Positions 53,725 through 61,607 of a stretch of 64,000 nucleotides of DNA are shown in pieces. Under the pieces are notes generated by a model. The model saw nothing but the letters and a program-made list of their open reading frames with translations. It was not told the origin of the DNA and searched no databases. The DNA is from Sphingobacteriaceae bacterium (GTDB lineage Bacteria > Bacteroidota > Bacteroidia > Sphingobacteriales > Sphingobacteriaceae): positions 248,001 through 312,000 of the forward strand of contig JAGIAD010000001.1 of assembly GCA_017745075.1 (NCBI GenBank), given 5' to 3'. Position 1 is the stretch's first letter, and every line of letters begins with the position of its first letter. A program made the position numbers and the translations under genes.

Positions 53725-53865
53725 TTATTTAGCAGGAGGTTCGTTTTTGGCATCCTTAAATTCTTTTACGCTCTTCCCTATCCCCTTCATCAGTTCAGGC
53801 AATTTTTTGCCACCAAAAATAAGCAGGATCACCACGCCAATTAAAATAATTTCTATTGCAGACAT
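53725..53865 (-). CDS. tatA: Twin-arginine translocase subunit TatA
   Basis: A 46-residue protein: one membrane helix (AIEIILIGVVILLIFGGKKL) followed by the TatA hinge F-G-(G)-K-K-L-P-E-L and an amphipathic helix (GIGKSVKEFKDAK). The hallmark F-G-x-x-x-L-P-x-(L/I) is intact. It lies between the small hydrophilic gene and an intergenic repeat region, not with tatC. TatA forms the oligomeric pore for folded-protein export. Confidence 0.93.
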   Translation of the reverse strand: MSAIEIILIGVVILLIFGGKKLPELMKGIGKSVKEFKDAKNEPPAK

Positions 53866-54122
53866 ATTTTTATATTTTTCACAATATACGTTAATTCCTT
53901 TGAATCGGTTTGTTGATCGTTGGTTTATTGGTTCATTAGTTCATTGGTCATTAGTAAATTAGTCAGTGGTACATGACACTAGCATTAATAATGCTAGGAA
54001 GGTCCAGAAACAAGTTCAGGATGACGGAATAAGAGAAATAAATTGTAACTGACTAATCCATTGTAAAAATAAATTCAAAAGATCCTGAAACAAGTTACCA
54101 TTGACAAATCCCATAGAAGAAT

Positions 54123-54262
54123 CGTCTTTTCGACTGTAGCGAGCCGGTTTTTCGCCAGCAGCGGAATGGAGAAATCTATAAAGACAGATTTAGCTCCGCT
54201 GAGCACTCCGTGGTTCCCGGCCGCGTTGCACCCGATAGCTAACAAGTCCGCTCGAAATGACG
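54123..54262. repeat. Dispersed cgtc...ctcgaaatgacg repeat, long copy
   Basis: It shares ends with the repeat at 27879-27962 (CGTC...CGAC...TAGCG and CTCGAAATGACG), but is longer, with internal GC-rich palindromes (CCGGTTTTTCGCC..., GGTTCCCGGCCGCG). It sits in the 496-bp gap 53866-54361, whose other content is low-complexity words (GGTTCATTAGTTCATTGG) and short caagttcaggatgacg-type repeats. Confidence 0.65.
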
Positions 54263-54361
54263 ATCCCGGAGAAGGCTGTCACCCATATTGATTTTTATAT
54301 AATAAATTATGCCTCAGGATGACGTAACTTTTCTCATTAAACTATCAAAATGCCAGGCTCA

Positions 54362-55216
54362 CTAAACCAGCAAAGCGTTCAAAGTTCTTTTTTTAATTTT
54401 TGGCACTGCGCCATGACGCATAAACTCTGTAAAACCTTTCAACTGTTTAATGGATTTAATGGCCTCGTAACCTTCGTAAGAAGTTCTGATTTTGTTTAAC
54501 AGCAATGTATCCGTTTTAAACAGATCGCTTTCTACCAATAAACCTTTATCAAGAAATTTTTTAATCAGTTCTGCCATTTTTCCGTTGGCATATAAGTGGA
54601 GCGGCAATTTAAATACTTCATTATTGAGTTTTTCAAATGTTTCATTGATCCATTCTGCCTCAACTTCATTGTTGATTGCAATTTTTCCATCTTTTAAAAC
54701 CACAGCAGTCAGAAACTCGCACGCACGCTGCCTGGAAATGATATTACCATGAACGCCATCACGCAGGGTATAATCTAAACGATCGGCACAGAGCGCAGGT
54801 AGCGGCTGTTCCAAAATATTAAATGTTCCATAAAGGATCTGATTGATATCGTATCCATACTTTAAAAGCACATCAGGCACTTCCGATTTACATAAAACTT
54901 CGGCAAAAACCTTTTCATGGTAATCTTCATCGGTATTATCAAAAACATAATCGCCTACATGCGAAAAAGCAGTATGCGAAACATCATGCAGCAATCCAGC
55001 AATTTGCTCCAGTTCTGAACCGCCGAGAAGCCTGATCAGCATGGCAACCCCGATGGCATGCTCCAGCCGTGAATGGCAGATATCCGGATTAACCAGAAAT
55101 ATAGCTCCACTCTGGTGAACACCACCTAACCTCTTTAAAGCATCAGTATTTAACAAATCAGAAAATACCATTGGCAGTTCCATTTTGCCATATAAAAAAT
55201 CGTTTACCTGGATCAT
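54362..55216 (-). CDS. HD-domain phosphohydrolase
   Basis: A 284-residue HD-superfamily protein. The metal site is complete: His48 (DICHSRLEHAIGVAMLI, with His53), the His77-Asp78 pair (GLLHDVSHTAFSHVGDYV), and a later Asp in CADRLDYTLRD. It belongs to the SAMHD1/YGK1-like HD group, which hydrolyses nucleotides or other phosphoesters; the substrate is not clear. Standard length, monocistronic. Confidence 0.92.
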   Translation of the reverse strand: MIQVNDFLYGKMELPMVFSDLLNTDALKRLGGVHQSGAIFLVNPDICHSRLEHAIGVAMLIRLLGGSELEQIAGLLHDVSHTAFSHVGDYVFDNTDEDYHEKVFAEVLCKSEVPDVLLKYGYDINQILYGTFNILEQPLPALCADRLDYTLRDGVHGNIISRQRACEFLTAVVLKDGKIAINNEVEAEWINETFEKLNNEVFKLPLHLYANGKMAELIKKFLDKGLLVESDLFKTDTLLLNKIRTSYEGYEAIKSIKQLKGFTEFMRHGAVPKIKKRTLNALLV

Positions 55217-55434
55217 ATATAATGCTTTAAATTAAAGGAATAACCAAAAATACTAAATAATTTAGCTTTATCAAAAATAAATTATCAACAACAAACCTGT
55301 TAAAAACTAAAATAATTAGTTAAAAAGTTAACTTTCAAATATTTTGAAAGCTATTATTACATTTTTATGATCGACAAAAAATCCGGCATAAAAACAAGCG
55401 GATCAATTAAACGTTATACTTTAAAAAAAGGTAT

Positions 55435-56088
55435 ATGGCAACCGCTCAACAAATTAGAAAAGCATATTTAGATTATGTTTTAACAAACAACGAAAAGCCG
55501 AAATCGGTTTATGTTTTTGTTAAAAAGCTTAAAATTACCGAAGCTGATTTTTATCAGTTTTTCTCCTCTTTCGAAAGCATAGAAAAAACGATCTGGTTCG
55601 AGCTTACTTTCGAAACGATCAGCAAAATCAAAGAACAGGAAGTTTGGTTGCAGTATACGGCCAGAGAGAAAATGCTCTCTTTTTTTTATAGCTATCTGGA
55701 AAACCTGAAGAACGAAAGAAGTTTCGTGATTTACAGCTTAAAGAATTACCGCGGAAAATTTTCTACACCTGATGTACTCGCCGGTGTAAAACCAATTTTC
55801 GAAAACTTTGCACAGGAAATTATTGACGAGGGCCTAAACAGTGGAGAACTTGCCGAACGCCGTTTTTTAAGTAAAAGATATAAAGATGCACTGTGGATCC
55901 AGTTTGCCTTTATTGTTAATTTCTGGATCAATGATGACAGCGAGGGCTTTGAAAAAAGCGACGAAGCGATTGAAAAAGGAATCAACGTTACTTTTGATCT
56001 TTTTCAGCACTCGCCCATCGATAATTTATTAGAGTACGGGAAGTTTTTATCTAGAAACGGGAAGTTTACGGATAAGATGAGGTTTTAG
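55435..56088 (+). CDS. TetR-like regulator paired with an ABC1 kinase
   Basis: A 217-residue alpha-helical protein. The N-terminal ~60 residues carry a divergent TetR-type HTH (AQQIRKAYLDYVLTNNEKPK, then KKLKITEADFYQFFSSFESI), where the DNA-recognition helix looks weak. The rest is the ligand-binding-like bundle (REKMLSFFYSYLENLKNE, ALWIQFAFIVNFWI). It ends 7 bp before the AarF-like kinase gene, so they form a pair. It may be a regulator or a COQ9-like lipid-binding fold, as TetR and COQ9 share this fold. Confidence 0.78.
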   Translation: MATAQQIRKAYLDYVLTNNEKPKSVYVFVKKLKITEADFYQFFSSFESIEKTIWFELTFETISKIKEQEVWLQYTAREKMLSFFYSYLENLKNERSFVIYSLKNYRGKFSTPDVLAGVKPIFENFAQEIIDEGLNSGELAERRFLSKRYKDALWIQFAFIVNFWINDDSEGFEKSDEAIEKGINVTFDLFQHSPIDNLLEYGKFLSRNGKFTDKMRF

Positions 56089-56095
56089 GAATCAG

Positions 56096-57400
56096 ATGAA
56101 AACACAAAAAAGTATTCCAACTACCAAGGTAGAACGTTCAGCAAAATTTGTTAAAACCGGTATCCAGATTGGCGGCAATTATATTAAACATTATTCTAAA
56201 AAATTATTCAACCCTAAACTGGACCGCGAGCAACTCAACGAAGATAATGCAACCGATATTTATAAGTCGCTGAGCGAATTAAAGGGAAGCGCATTGAAAG
56301 TTGCACAAATGCTGAGCATGGATAAAAATATCCTTCCGAAATCCTATGTCGATAAATTTACCCAGTCGCAATATAACGCTCCCCCGCTTTCAGGTCCGTT
56401 AATTGTTCGCACCTTTACCAAAAATTTCGGTAAAACGCCAGAACAGATTTACGATACCTTTAATCTTAGTTCAAGCAATGCGGCCTCGATCGGGCAGGTA
56501 CACCAGGCTGAGCTGAACGGAAAGAAATTAGCCGTTAAAATCCAATATCCTGGAGTGGGCGACAGCATTTCATCTGATTTAAAATTGGTTAAACCCTTTG
56601 CTTTCCGCTTGCTGGGCATGTCTGAAAGGGAACTGAATATTTATATCAAAGAAGTTGAAGAACGCCTTTTGGAAGAAACCGATTATGAACTGGAAGTAAG
56701 GCGTTCGATCGAATTTTCAGAGGCCTGTAAAAACCTTAATCACGTGGTATTCCCTAAATATTACACTGAATTATCTGGAAAAAGGATTATTACCATGGAT
56801 TGGATTGAGGGACTGCATTTAAAGGAATTTTTACAGACCAATCCTACCCAGGAACTCAGGAACAAAATTGGGCAAGCATTGTGGGATTTCTACAATTTCC
56901 AACAGCATGAATTAAAGGCGGTACATGCTGATCCACATCCGGGCAATTTCATGATCACTCCGGATGAAAATCTGGGTGTAATTGATTTCGGCTGCATTAA
57001 AGAGATGCCAGATGATTTCTATTATCCCTTTTTCGCTTTGATCTCTACCGATGTGATCAACGATAAGGACAAAACCATTGATGCCTTTAGGAAACTGGAT
57101 ATGATCCATTCGGATGATACCCCTGAACAGGTAGAATTTTATTATAAATCGTACCGTGAAATGATCAGTTTATTTGCCAGACCTTATACCAGTTCAACAT
57201 TTGATTTTAGCAAACCTGATTTTTTTGAACAATTATACAGTTATGGCGAAAAAATTTCAAAAATGCCCGAATTTAAACAGGCCCGTGGTGTAAAACATTT
57301 TATTTATGTTAACCGTACCAATTTTGGGCTGTACACTATCCTGCATGAACTAAAAGCAACGGTTAAAACAGATACTTTTAAACCTCATTTTGGGGAGTAA
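56096..57400 (+). CDS. ABC1/UbiB-family atypical kinase (AarF-like)
   Basis: A 434-residue kinase-like protein. The family elements are visible in order: KxGQ-equivalent motif ALKVAQML (Lys68, with Ala70 in place of Gly), A-rich loop NAASIGQVHQAEL, catalytic-loop HADPHPGNF (His277-Asn284), and the metal-binding VIDFGCI (Asp297). Related to COQ8/UbiB ATPases linked to quinone metabolism and lipids. The KxAQ form differs from the usual KxGQ. Cotranscribed with the TetR/COQ9-like protein, similar to other ABC1 kinase pairs. Confidence 0.9.
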   Translation: MKTQKSIPTTKVERSAKFVKTGIQIGGNYIKHYSKKLFNPKLDREQLNEDNATDIYKSLSELKGSALKVAQMLSMDKNILPKSYVDKFTQSQYNAPPLSGPLIVRTFTKNFGKTPEQIYDTFNLSSSNAASIGQVHQAELNGKKLAVKIQYPGVGDSISSDLKLVKPFAFRLLGMSERELNIYIKEVEERLLEETDYELEVRRSIEFSEACKNLNHVVFPKYYTELSGKRIITMDWIEGLHLKEFLQTNPTQELRNKIGQALWDFYNFQQHELKAVHADPHPGNFMITPDENLGVIDFGCIKEMPDDFYYPFFALISTDVINDKDKTIDAFRKLDMIHSDDTPEQVEFYYKSYREMISLFARPYTSSTFDFSKPDFFEQLYSYGEKISKMPEFKQARGVKHFIYVNRTNFGLYTILHELKATVKTDTFKPHFGE

Positions 57401-57454
57401 GCCGTTATTTAGAGCCTACCTGAAATCTATAAGTTAGAAATAATAGAAACGTGC

Positions 57455-57490
57455 AGATCTCTCCATTACGCTGCTTCAGTCGAGATGACG
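57455..57490 (-). repeat. Truncated copy of the cgtcatctcgac repeat
   Basis: Reads AGATCTCTCCATTACG...GTCGAGATGACG, the reverse complement of the left part of the copy at 27879. It lies in the short gap after the ABC1 kinase gene. Confidence 0.65.
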
Positions 57491-57537
57491 AATTTCCTAA
57501 TGCAATCCGTTACTTCAAGCCTGGCAGGGAAATCTTT

Positions 57538-57897
57538 CTATTCAGCATTTTTCTTTACCACGTCAACCATGTGGTCTATATCGAAGGGTTTTTCGATATA
57601 ATCATCAGCTTTGCACTCTTCTGCCTGTTGAGGTAAATTATTTGATGTTGATGTGAGCACTGCAGATACATCTTCTGTTTGAGGATCAGATTTAAGCTCT
57701 TTAATTACTTGCGATCCTTTCTTTTTGCCTTTGATGTGATCATCTACTACTACTACATCAGGCTCTATCTCATCTATTTTATCTATAGGTTCAGTTGTTA
57801 ATGATGCAGTAACATCAAATCCCTCTTCTTCCAGTACATGGTCCATTATATCAAGGATATCTTTATTATCCTGAACAAGTACAACCTTTTTTTTCAT
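57538..57897 (-). CDS. Single-domain response regulator (receiver)
   Basis: A 119-residue CheY-like receiver. Start ATG 57897 gives the usual beta-1 (KKVVLVQDNKDIL). The phospho-acceptor is Asp52 (PDVVVVDDHIKGKK), the switch Ser/Thr is in VLTSTSN, and the lysine is in DYIEKPFD. One of the two conserved N-terminal acidic residues is Gln9 (V-Q-D), and the usual M-P after the aspartate is absent, so phosphorylation may be weaker. There is no kinase nearby. Confidence 0.88.
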   Translation of the reverse strand: MKKKVVLVQDNKDILDIMDHVLEEEGFDVTASLTTEPIDKIDEIEPDVVVVDDHIKGKKKGSQVIKELKSDPQTEDVSAVLTSTSNNLPQQAEECKADDYIEKPFDIDHMVDVVKKNAE

Positions 57898-58170
57898 AAA
57901 TAAGCAGACTAAAATCTGTTTAAAGATAAATAAAAAGAACAACTGAAACGGAGTTCTTAAAATATTTTACAATTCGGATGTAAATGTTGCTTGTTTTTGT
58001 CTTGAATTAATGCCCGTTCGTCGAGTATTACCTGTTGAATGTATAAAAGGCTTAAATGTGCTGCAACGTTTTCAAATTACCCGCGTCTTATCTTCAAAAC
58101 TCAAACAAACAAAAAGACACAAACACTTCAATAACAATTAATTAACATTTAATTTTTAAATAAAGATATT

Positions 58171-58773
58171 ATGAAAACCTCAATCAAAACCCTAATCGCA
58201 ACCTCATTAACAGCCATCGTTTTATCTTCAGCTATATTTACAACCAGTGTATCGGCAGCAGAAAAAGAACCGGATGCAATTTCACAATCAAGTGCCTACA
58301 AAAGAATTTCAGTAAAAGGAAATGTAGAATTAACCATCATTCAGCGCAGTAACCCAGGCATTTCTTACAATGACGATAATACCGGAACAGCAAAAGTTAT
58401 ACAATATGGTGATCATTTAAAAATCACTTCAACCAGTGCCGAAAAGGTAAAATTAACAGTTTATGTAAACGATTTTTACAGAATTGAAGCATCAGAAAAT
58501 GCAATTGTTAAAACTGAAGGAAAACTAAAAACCAAGTACCTTCAGATCTTTTTAAATGGAAATGCCCATGCAGAAATTAATAGCAGCACCGAAGGCTTAT
58601 ACACCGTAATTGCCGATCATGCAGACCTGAAATTAAGTGGCTCTACTGATAACCATATATTGGTAATGGGCAAATCGCAAAAATTAACCATCGATAGGTT
58701 TGCTGCTTTAAAAACCAACATCAGTTCGGTAGAAAGCACCGTGATAGAAAAAGAAATCGCATCTATCAAATAG
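58171..58773 (+). CDS. GIN-domain (DUF2807) exported protein
   Basis: A 200-residue protein with a signal peptide (about 1-29, ending VSAAE). The remainder is a repetitive beta-helix like head-GIN domains: ISVKGNVELTIIQRSNPG, KITSTSAEKVKLTVYVND, IEASENAIVKTEGKLKT, AEINSSTEGLYTVIADHAD and KLSGSTDNHILVMGKS. Such proteins are called putative autotransporter adhesins but lack a membrane barrel. The role is unknown. It is monocistronic with its own strong terminator. Confidence 0.85.
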   Translation: MKTSIKTLIATSLTAIVLSSAIFTTSVSAAEKEPDAISQSSAYKRISVKGNVELTIIQRSNPGISYNDDNTGTAKVIQYGDHLKITSTSAEKVKLTVYVNDFYRIEASENAIVKTEGKLKTKYLQIFLNGNAHAEINSSTEGLYTVIADHADLKLSGSTDNHILVMGKSQKLTIDRFAALKTNISSVESTVIEKEIASIK

Positions 58774-58792
58774 TATAAAAACACACAAATGA

Positions 58793-58833
58793 AAAAAGGC
58801 TTTCTGATGCAATGATCAGAAAGCCTTTTTGTT
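58793..58833 (+). terminator. Strong intrinsic terminator of the GIN-domain gene
   Basis: A perfect 16-bp stem, AAAAAGGCTTTCTGAT / ATCAGAAAGCCTTTTT, with a 6-nt loop, followed by GTTATGG. It begins 20 bp after the stop at 58773. Confidence 0.9.
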
Positions 58834-58888
58834 ATGGTAAATGTAAGATAGATAATGGAATGTACAATCATTGGCTATGCCTTAAATA

Positions 58889-59040
58889 ATAATCGCGTCA
58901 TCTCTACTAGAATTCGGTGGAATGACACTGAAACGAGTTCAGCGTGACGATATCCTGAGGAAGATTACCTGATAGATTTAGATTCGCGGAGCACTACGCA
59001 GTTCTTAACTTCGTAATGCTCCGCTTCCAATGATTCTTAC
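58889..59040. repeat. Degenerate dispersed repeat segment
   Basis: Contains CGTCATCTCTACTAG, GACACTGAAACGAGTTCAGCG (a variant of the accctgaa/ttcagggt hairpin) and a GCGGAGCA...TGCTCCGC inverted repeat (about 58976-59024). It occupies the space between the GIN-domain terminator and the GAF protein stop. Confidence 0.55.
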
Positions 59041-59045
59041 TGCTT

Positions 59046-61466
59046 TTATCTCTGTAACACCTTGGCAATTTCTTTCTCGATAGATTTTACTTCTTTAGGC
59101 TTAAGCTTTTTCGCTACATCATCTTTACCTGTTTTAGGTTCTAAATATTTTACGCCTACCCTTAAAGCTTTCAAACCGGAAACCCCCTGTAGTTCATCAA
59201 GTTCCAATTCTTCCAAATCGTCGTTTAAATAACCTTGAACCTGCATATATTTAATATACTCCATATATTCTTTGGCTTCTTCAGGGTTGAAATAGACCAT
59301 AGCAATTTTATGCGGCTGCGTTAAACGTTCATCAGTACCTTTTATCAATACTTTATCGATACGCTTTTTAACAACTTCATAACGGATATTGTAAGCACCT
59401 TCTACATCGAAACGGCGTTCATCGTTCCTGAAGCTAATATCGATCGCATTGGAGTGGATAAAAATTAATTGTGTAGTTTCCAATGAACGTGGCATTTCGC
59501 TGATCAGTCCTTTTGATAAACGGGCAATATCCACCATTGAAGTTAACTGCCATAAACGGATGTTTTTCAGGTACAGCAGATCAAAAGGTTTATCGGGTGC
59601 AATTTCCTGGCCAATGTAAATGTCGTACTCTACTCCATCCGTTCTGAATTTAGCAAAATAACACGGGTATGAAGCCTGCAAATTTGCCTGCGATTTTTCG
59701 AGGTACTGACTTACCTGTGTATTAATCAATTGCATGGAAACCTCTAACTGCCTGCGGTTTGCAAAAGCAGCGCCCGTTTGTGGTACAATTACCTCAAAAT
59801 AACGGTCTACAAATTCTGCAGTTACCGGATAGTTATTTTTTATGATGGATAAAAAAGGATAAACCTCCACTTCCAAAAACTCGTTCAGTTTATTTTCTTC
59901 GTTTGAAGAAGCAAAATCACCGATGCGTTTAATCCAGTCTTTACAATTGAACAATAACTTGTCTGTAAGCTCTAAAGATACATGCTTACGGATGGCTTTT
60001 AAAGTATCAATCAAGCTGTTTAATTGCACTTCCATATCATCTTTTAAAGCTTTGTTACGCTCTATTGTAGAATTACGGATATCAATTGCACCAAACAGAG
60101 GATACATATGTTTAAAGGTGATTGTTTCAATTTCCTTTAATTTCTGGCTGCCATTGTTCTGTAGGAAATGCCAAACGGCTTCGTTAAATTTCCATTGAAC
60201 GGAAGGTTGCAAAGCAGTAAATTTATCCATCAGTACCTCGTCCATTCTGGCATCAAATTCTTCGATACTGTATTGAAAAAGCTGTCCAATCAAAGGCATT
60301 GCCGGACGTAACCTCGATAAGAGCCTATCATCAACCAATACTTCCTCTTCCGAATACACTTCTAAAACGCCAGCCAGCTGGTTGTTATAATAAACGGGTA
60401 ATACAGAATAAGAACAAACACCTGCTTCTTTTAAAACCCTTAAAAAAGGATCTTTGCTGATCTGATCTTCGTTAATGGCACTTACAAAAATCGCCCTGGG
60501 GTTTTCTTTATATTTTTCTACCAGCGAATAAAAAACTTCTTCTTCGAGATTGGATGATTTTGCTGAATTAATGAGCATACTCTGTGAAAATTCCTGATTA
60601 TCAAAAACCAGTTTATTGTTCACAGTTAAAAAAGGCATTAAACCAAATTCAAGTTTTCCGTTGCCGCTAAGGGTTTTTAAGGCGTGTATAACGTGTTTGT
60701 AGGCCTCTGTTTGATAATTGTGATCAACCAATGCATCACGGATACCATCAATAGCATGCTGCAGGGTTACATCCGTTATCGAAATAATGGTAAATCCTTC
60801 AAAATGAAAATTACTCAAAGGCAAATGCTCCACCAGGTATTCCAATTCTGTATCACTCTGAAAATACCTGCCCAGTTCTTCGAAATTAAGCTCGGGCAGA
60901 TCGCCCTTATGCAGAATATCTACAAATTTGGTATCTGTTTGTATATTGTAATACTGAGTAAGCTTAGTTTCGGGGTTGATATGAGCATAAATGATCTCAT
61001 TTTTCAATAATGGCGTAAAATTATAAAAACGGCTCAAAATAGCATTGTAGATAAATTTAAGCTGTTTTTTCTCTACGGGTTCATTGTCTTTTGTTACCTT
61101 ATTTTTAGGATCGTGATCCTTAAAAAATTTATAAAATGCATTGGTGCTAAAGAAAATCTGATCTGGAATTGGCGTACTTAATGCCCAAAACAAATCATTT
61201 TCATTATCCATTAAAGGGGTTAGAATAGTGAAAATTAATTCTAAAGTATCTTTATATTGAGATAAATCTTCGGCACTGATGTTGCCAAGCAGCACATCGT
61301 CCTTTTCAATTTTTTGAAGTAAAAACCTGTAAAATTCAGATTTTACCGATTTCTCTGTTTTCAATCTGCCTTTTAAATACTCCACGAGCGGGCGGAAAGA
61401 TAGAGAAGAATCTACCTGGCAATGTATACATTCGTTTTTGTGTATCTGTATGACATTGGTATTCAT
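59046..61466 (-). CDS. Large GAF-domain protein, unknown output
   Basis: An 806-residue soluble protein. A GAF-type domain lies at about residues 250-395 (SYSVLPVYYNNQLAGVLEVYSEEEVLVDD marks its end, here in parts: VCSYSVLPVYYNNQLAGVLE). The N-terminal part (1-240) and the C-terminal part (400-806) are mostly helical and have no kinase, GGDEF or HTH domain that I recognise. The C-terminal region holds FLSIIKNNYPVTAEFVDRYF and a DIYIGQEIAPDKPFDLLYLK segment. It may be a sensor scaffold. It is monocistronic. Confidence 0.75.
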   Translation of the reverse strand: MNTNVIQIHKNECIHCQVDSSLSFRPLVEYLKGRLKTEKSVKSEFYRFLLQKIEKDDVLLGNISAEDLSQYKDTLELIFTILTPLMDNENDLFWALSTPIPDQIFFSTNAFYKFFKDHDPKNKVTKDNEPVEKKQLKFIYNAILSRFYNFTPLLKNEIIYAHINPETKLTQYYNIQTDTKFVDILHKGDLPELNFEELGRYFQSDTELEYLVEHLPLSNFHFEGFTIISITDVTLQHAIDGIRDALVDHNYQTEAYKHVIHALKTLSGNGKLEFGLMPFLTVNNKLVFDNQEFSQSMLINSAKSSNLEEEVFYSLVEKYKENPRAIFVSAINEDQISKDPFLRVLKEAGVCSYSVLPVYYNNQLAGVLEVYSEEEVLVDDRLLSRLRPAMPLIGQLFQYSIEEFDARMDEVLMDKFTALQPSVQWKFNEAVWHFLQNNGSQKLKEIETITFKHMYPLFGAIDIRNSTIERNKALKDDMEVQLNSLIDTLKAIRKHVSLELTDKLLFNCKDWIKRIGDFASSNEENKLNEFLEVEVYPFLSIIKNNYPVTAEFVDRYFEVIVPQTGAAFANRRQLEVSMQLINTQVSQYLEKSQANLQASYPCYFAKFRTDGVEYDIYIGQEIAPDKPFDLLYLKNIRLWQLTSMVDIARLSKGLISEMPRSLETTQLIFIHSNAIDISFRNDERRFDVEGAYNIRYEVVKKRIDKVLIKGTDERLTQPHKIAMVYFNPEEAKEYMEYIKYMQVQGYLNDDLEELELDELQGVSGLKALRVGVKYLEPKTGKDDVAKKLKPKEVKSIEKEIAKVLQR

Positions 61467-61607
61467 TGTATAAGTTTTGCTATAGTGTAAAAATTATAGT
61501 TATCTATTTAATTACTAATTCATTGCAAAGATACGCAGTCATTAAAGCAATCTTCGTCTGCTGAACGTAATAGTTGGATATTCTATCAATAAATATGTTA
61601 TACAAAT

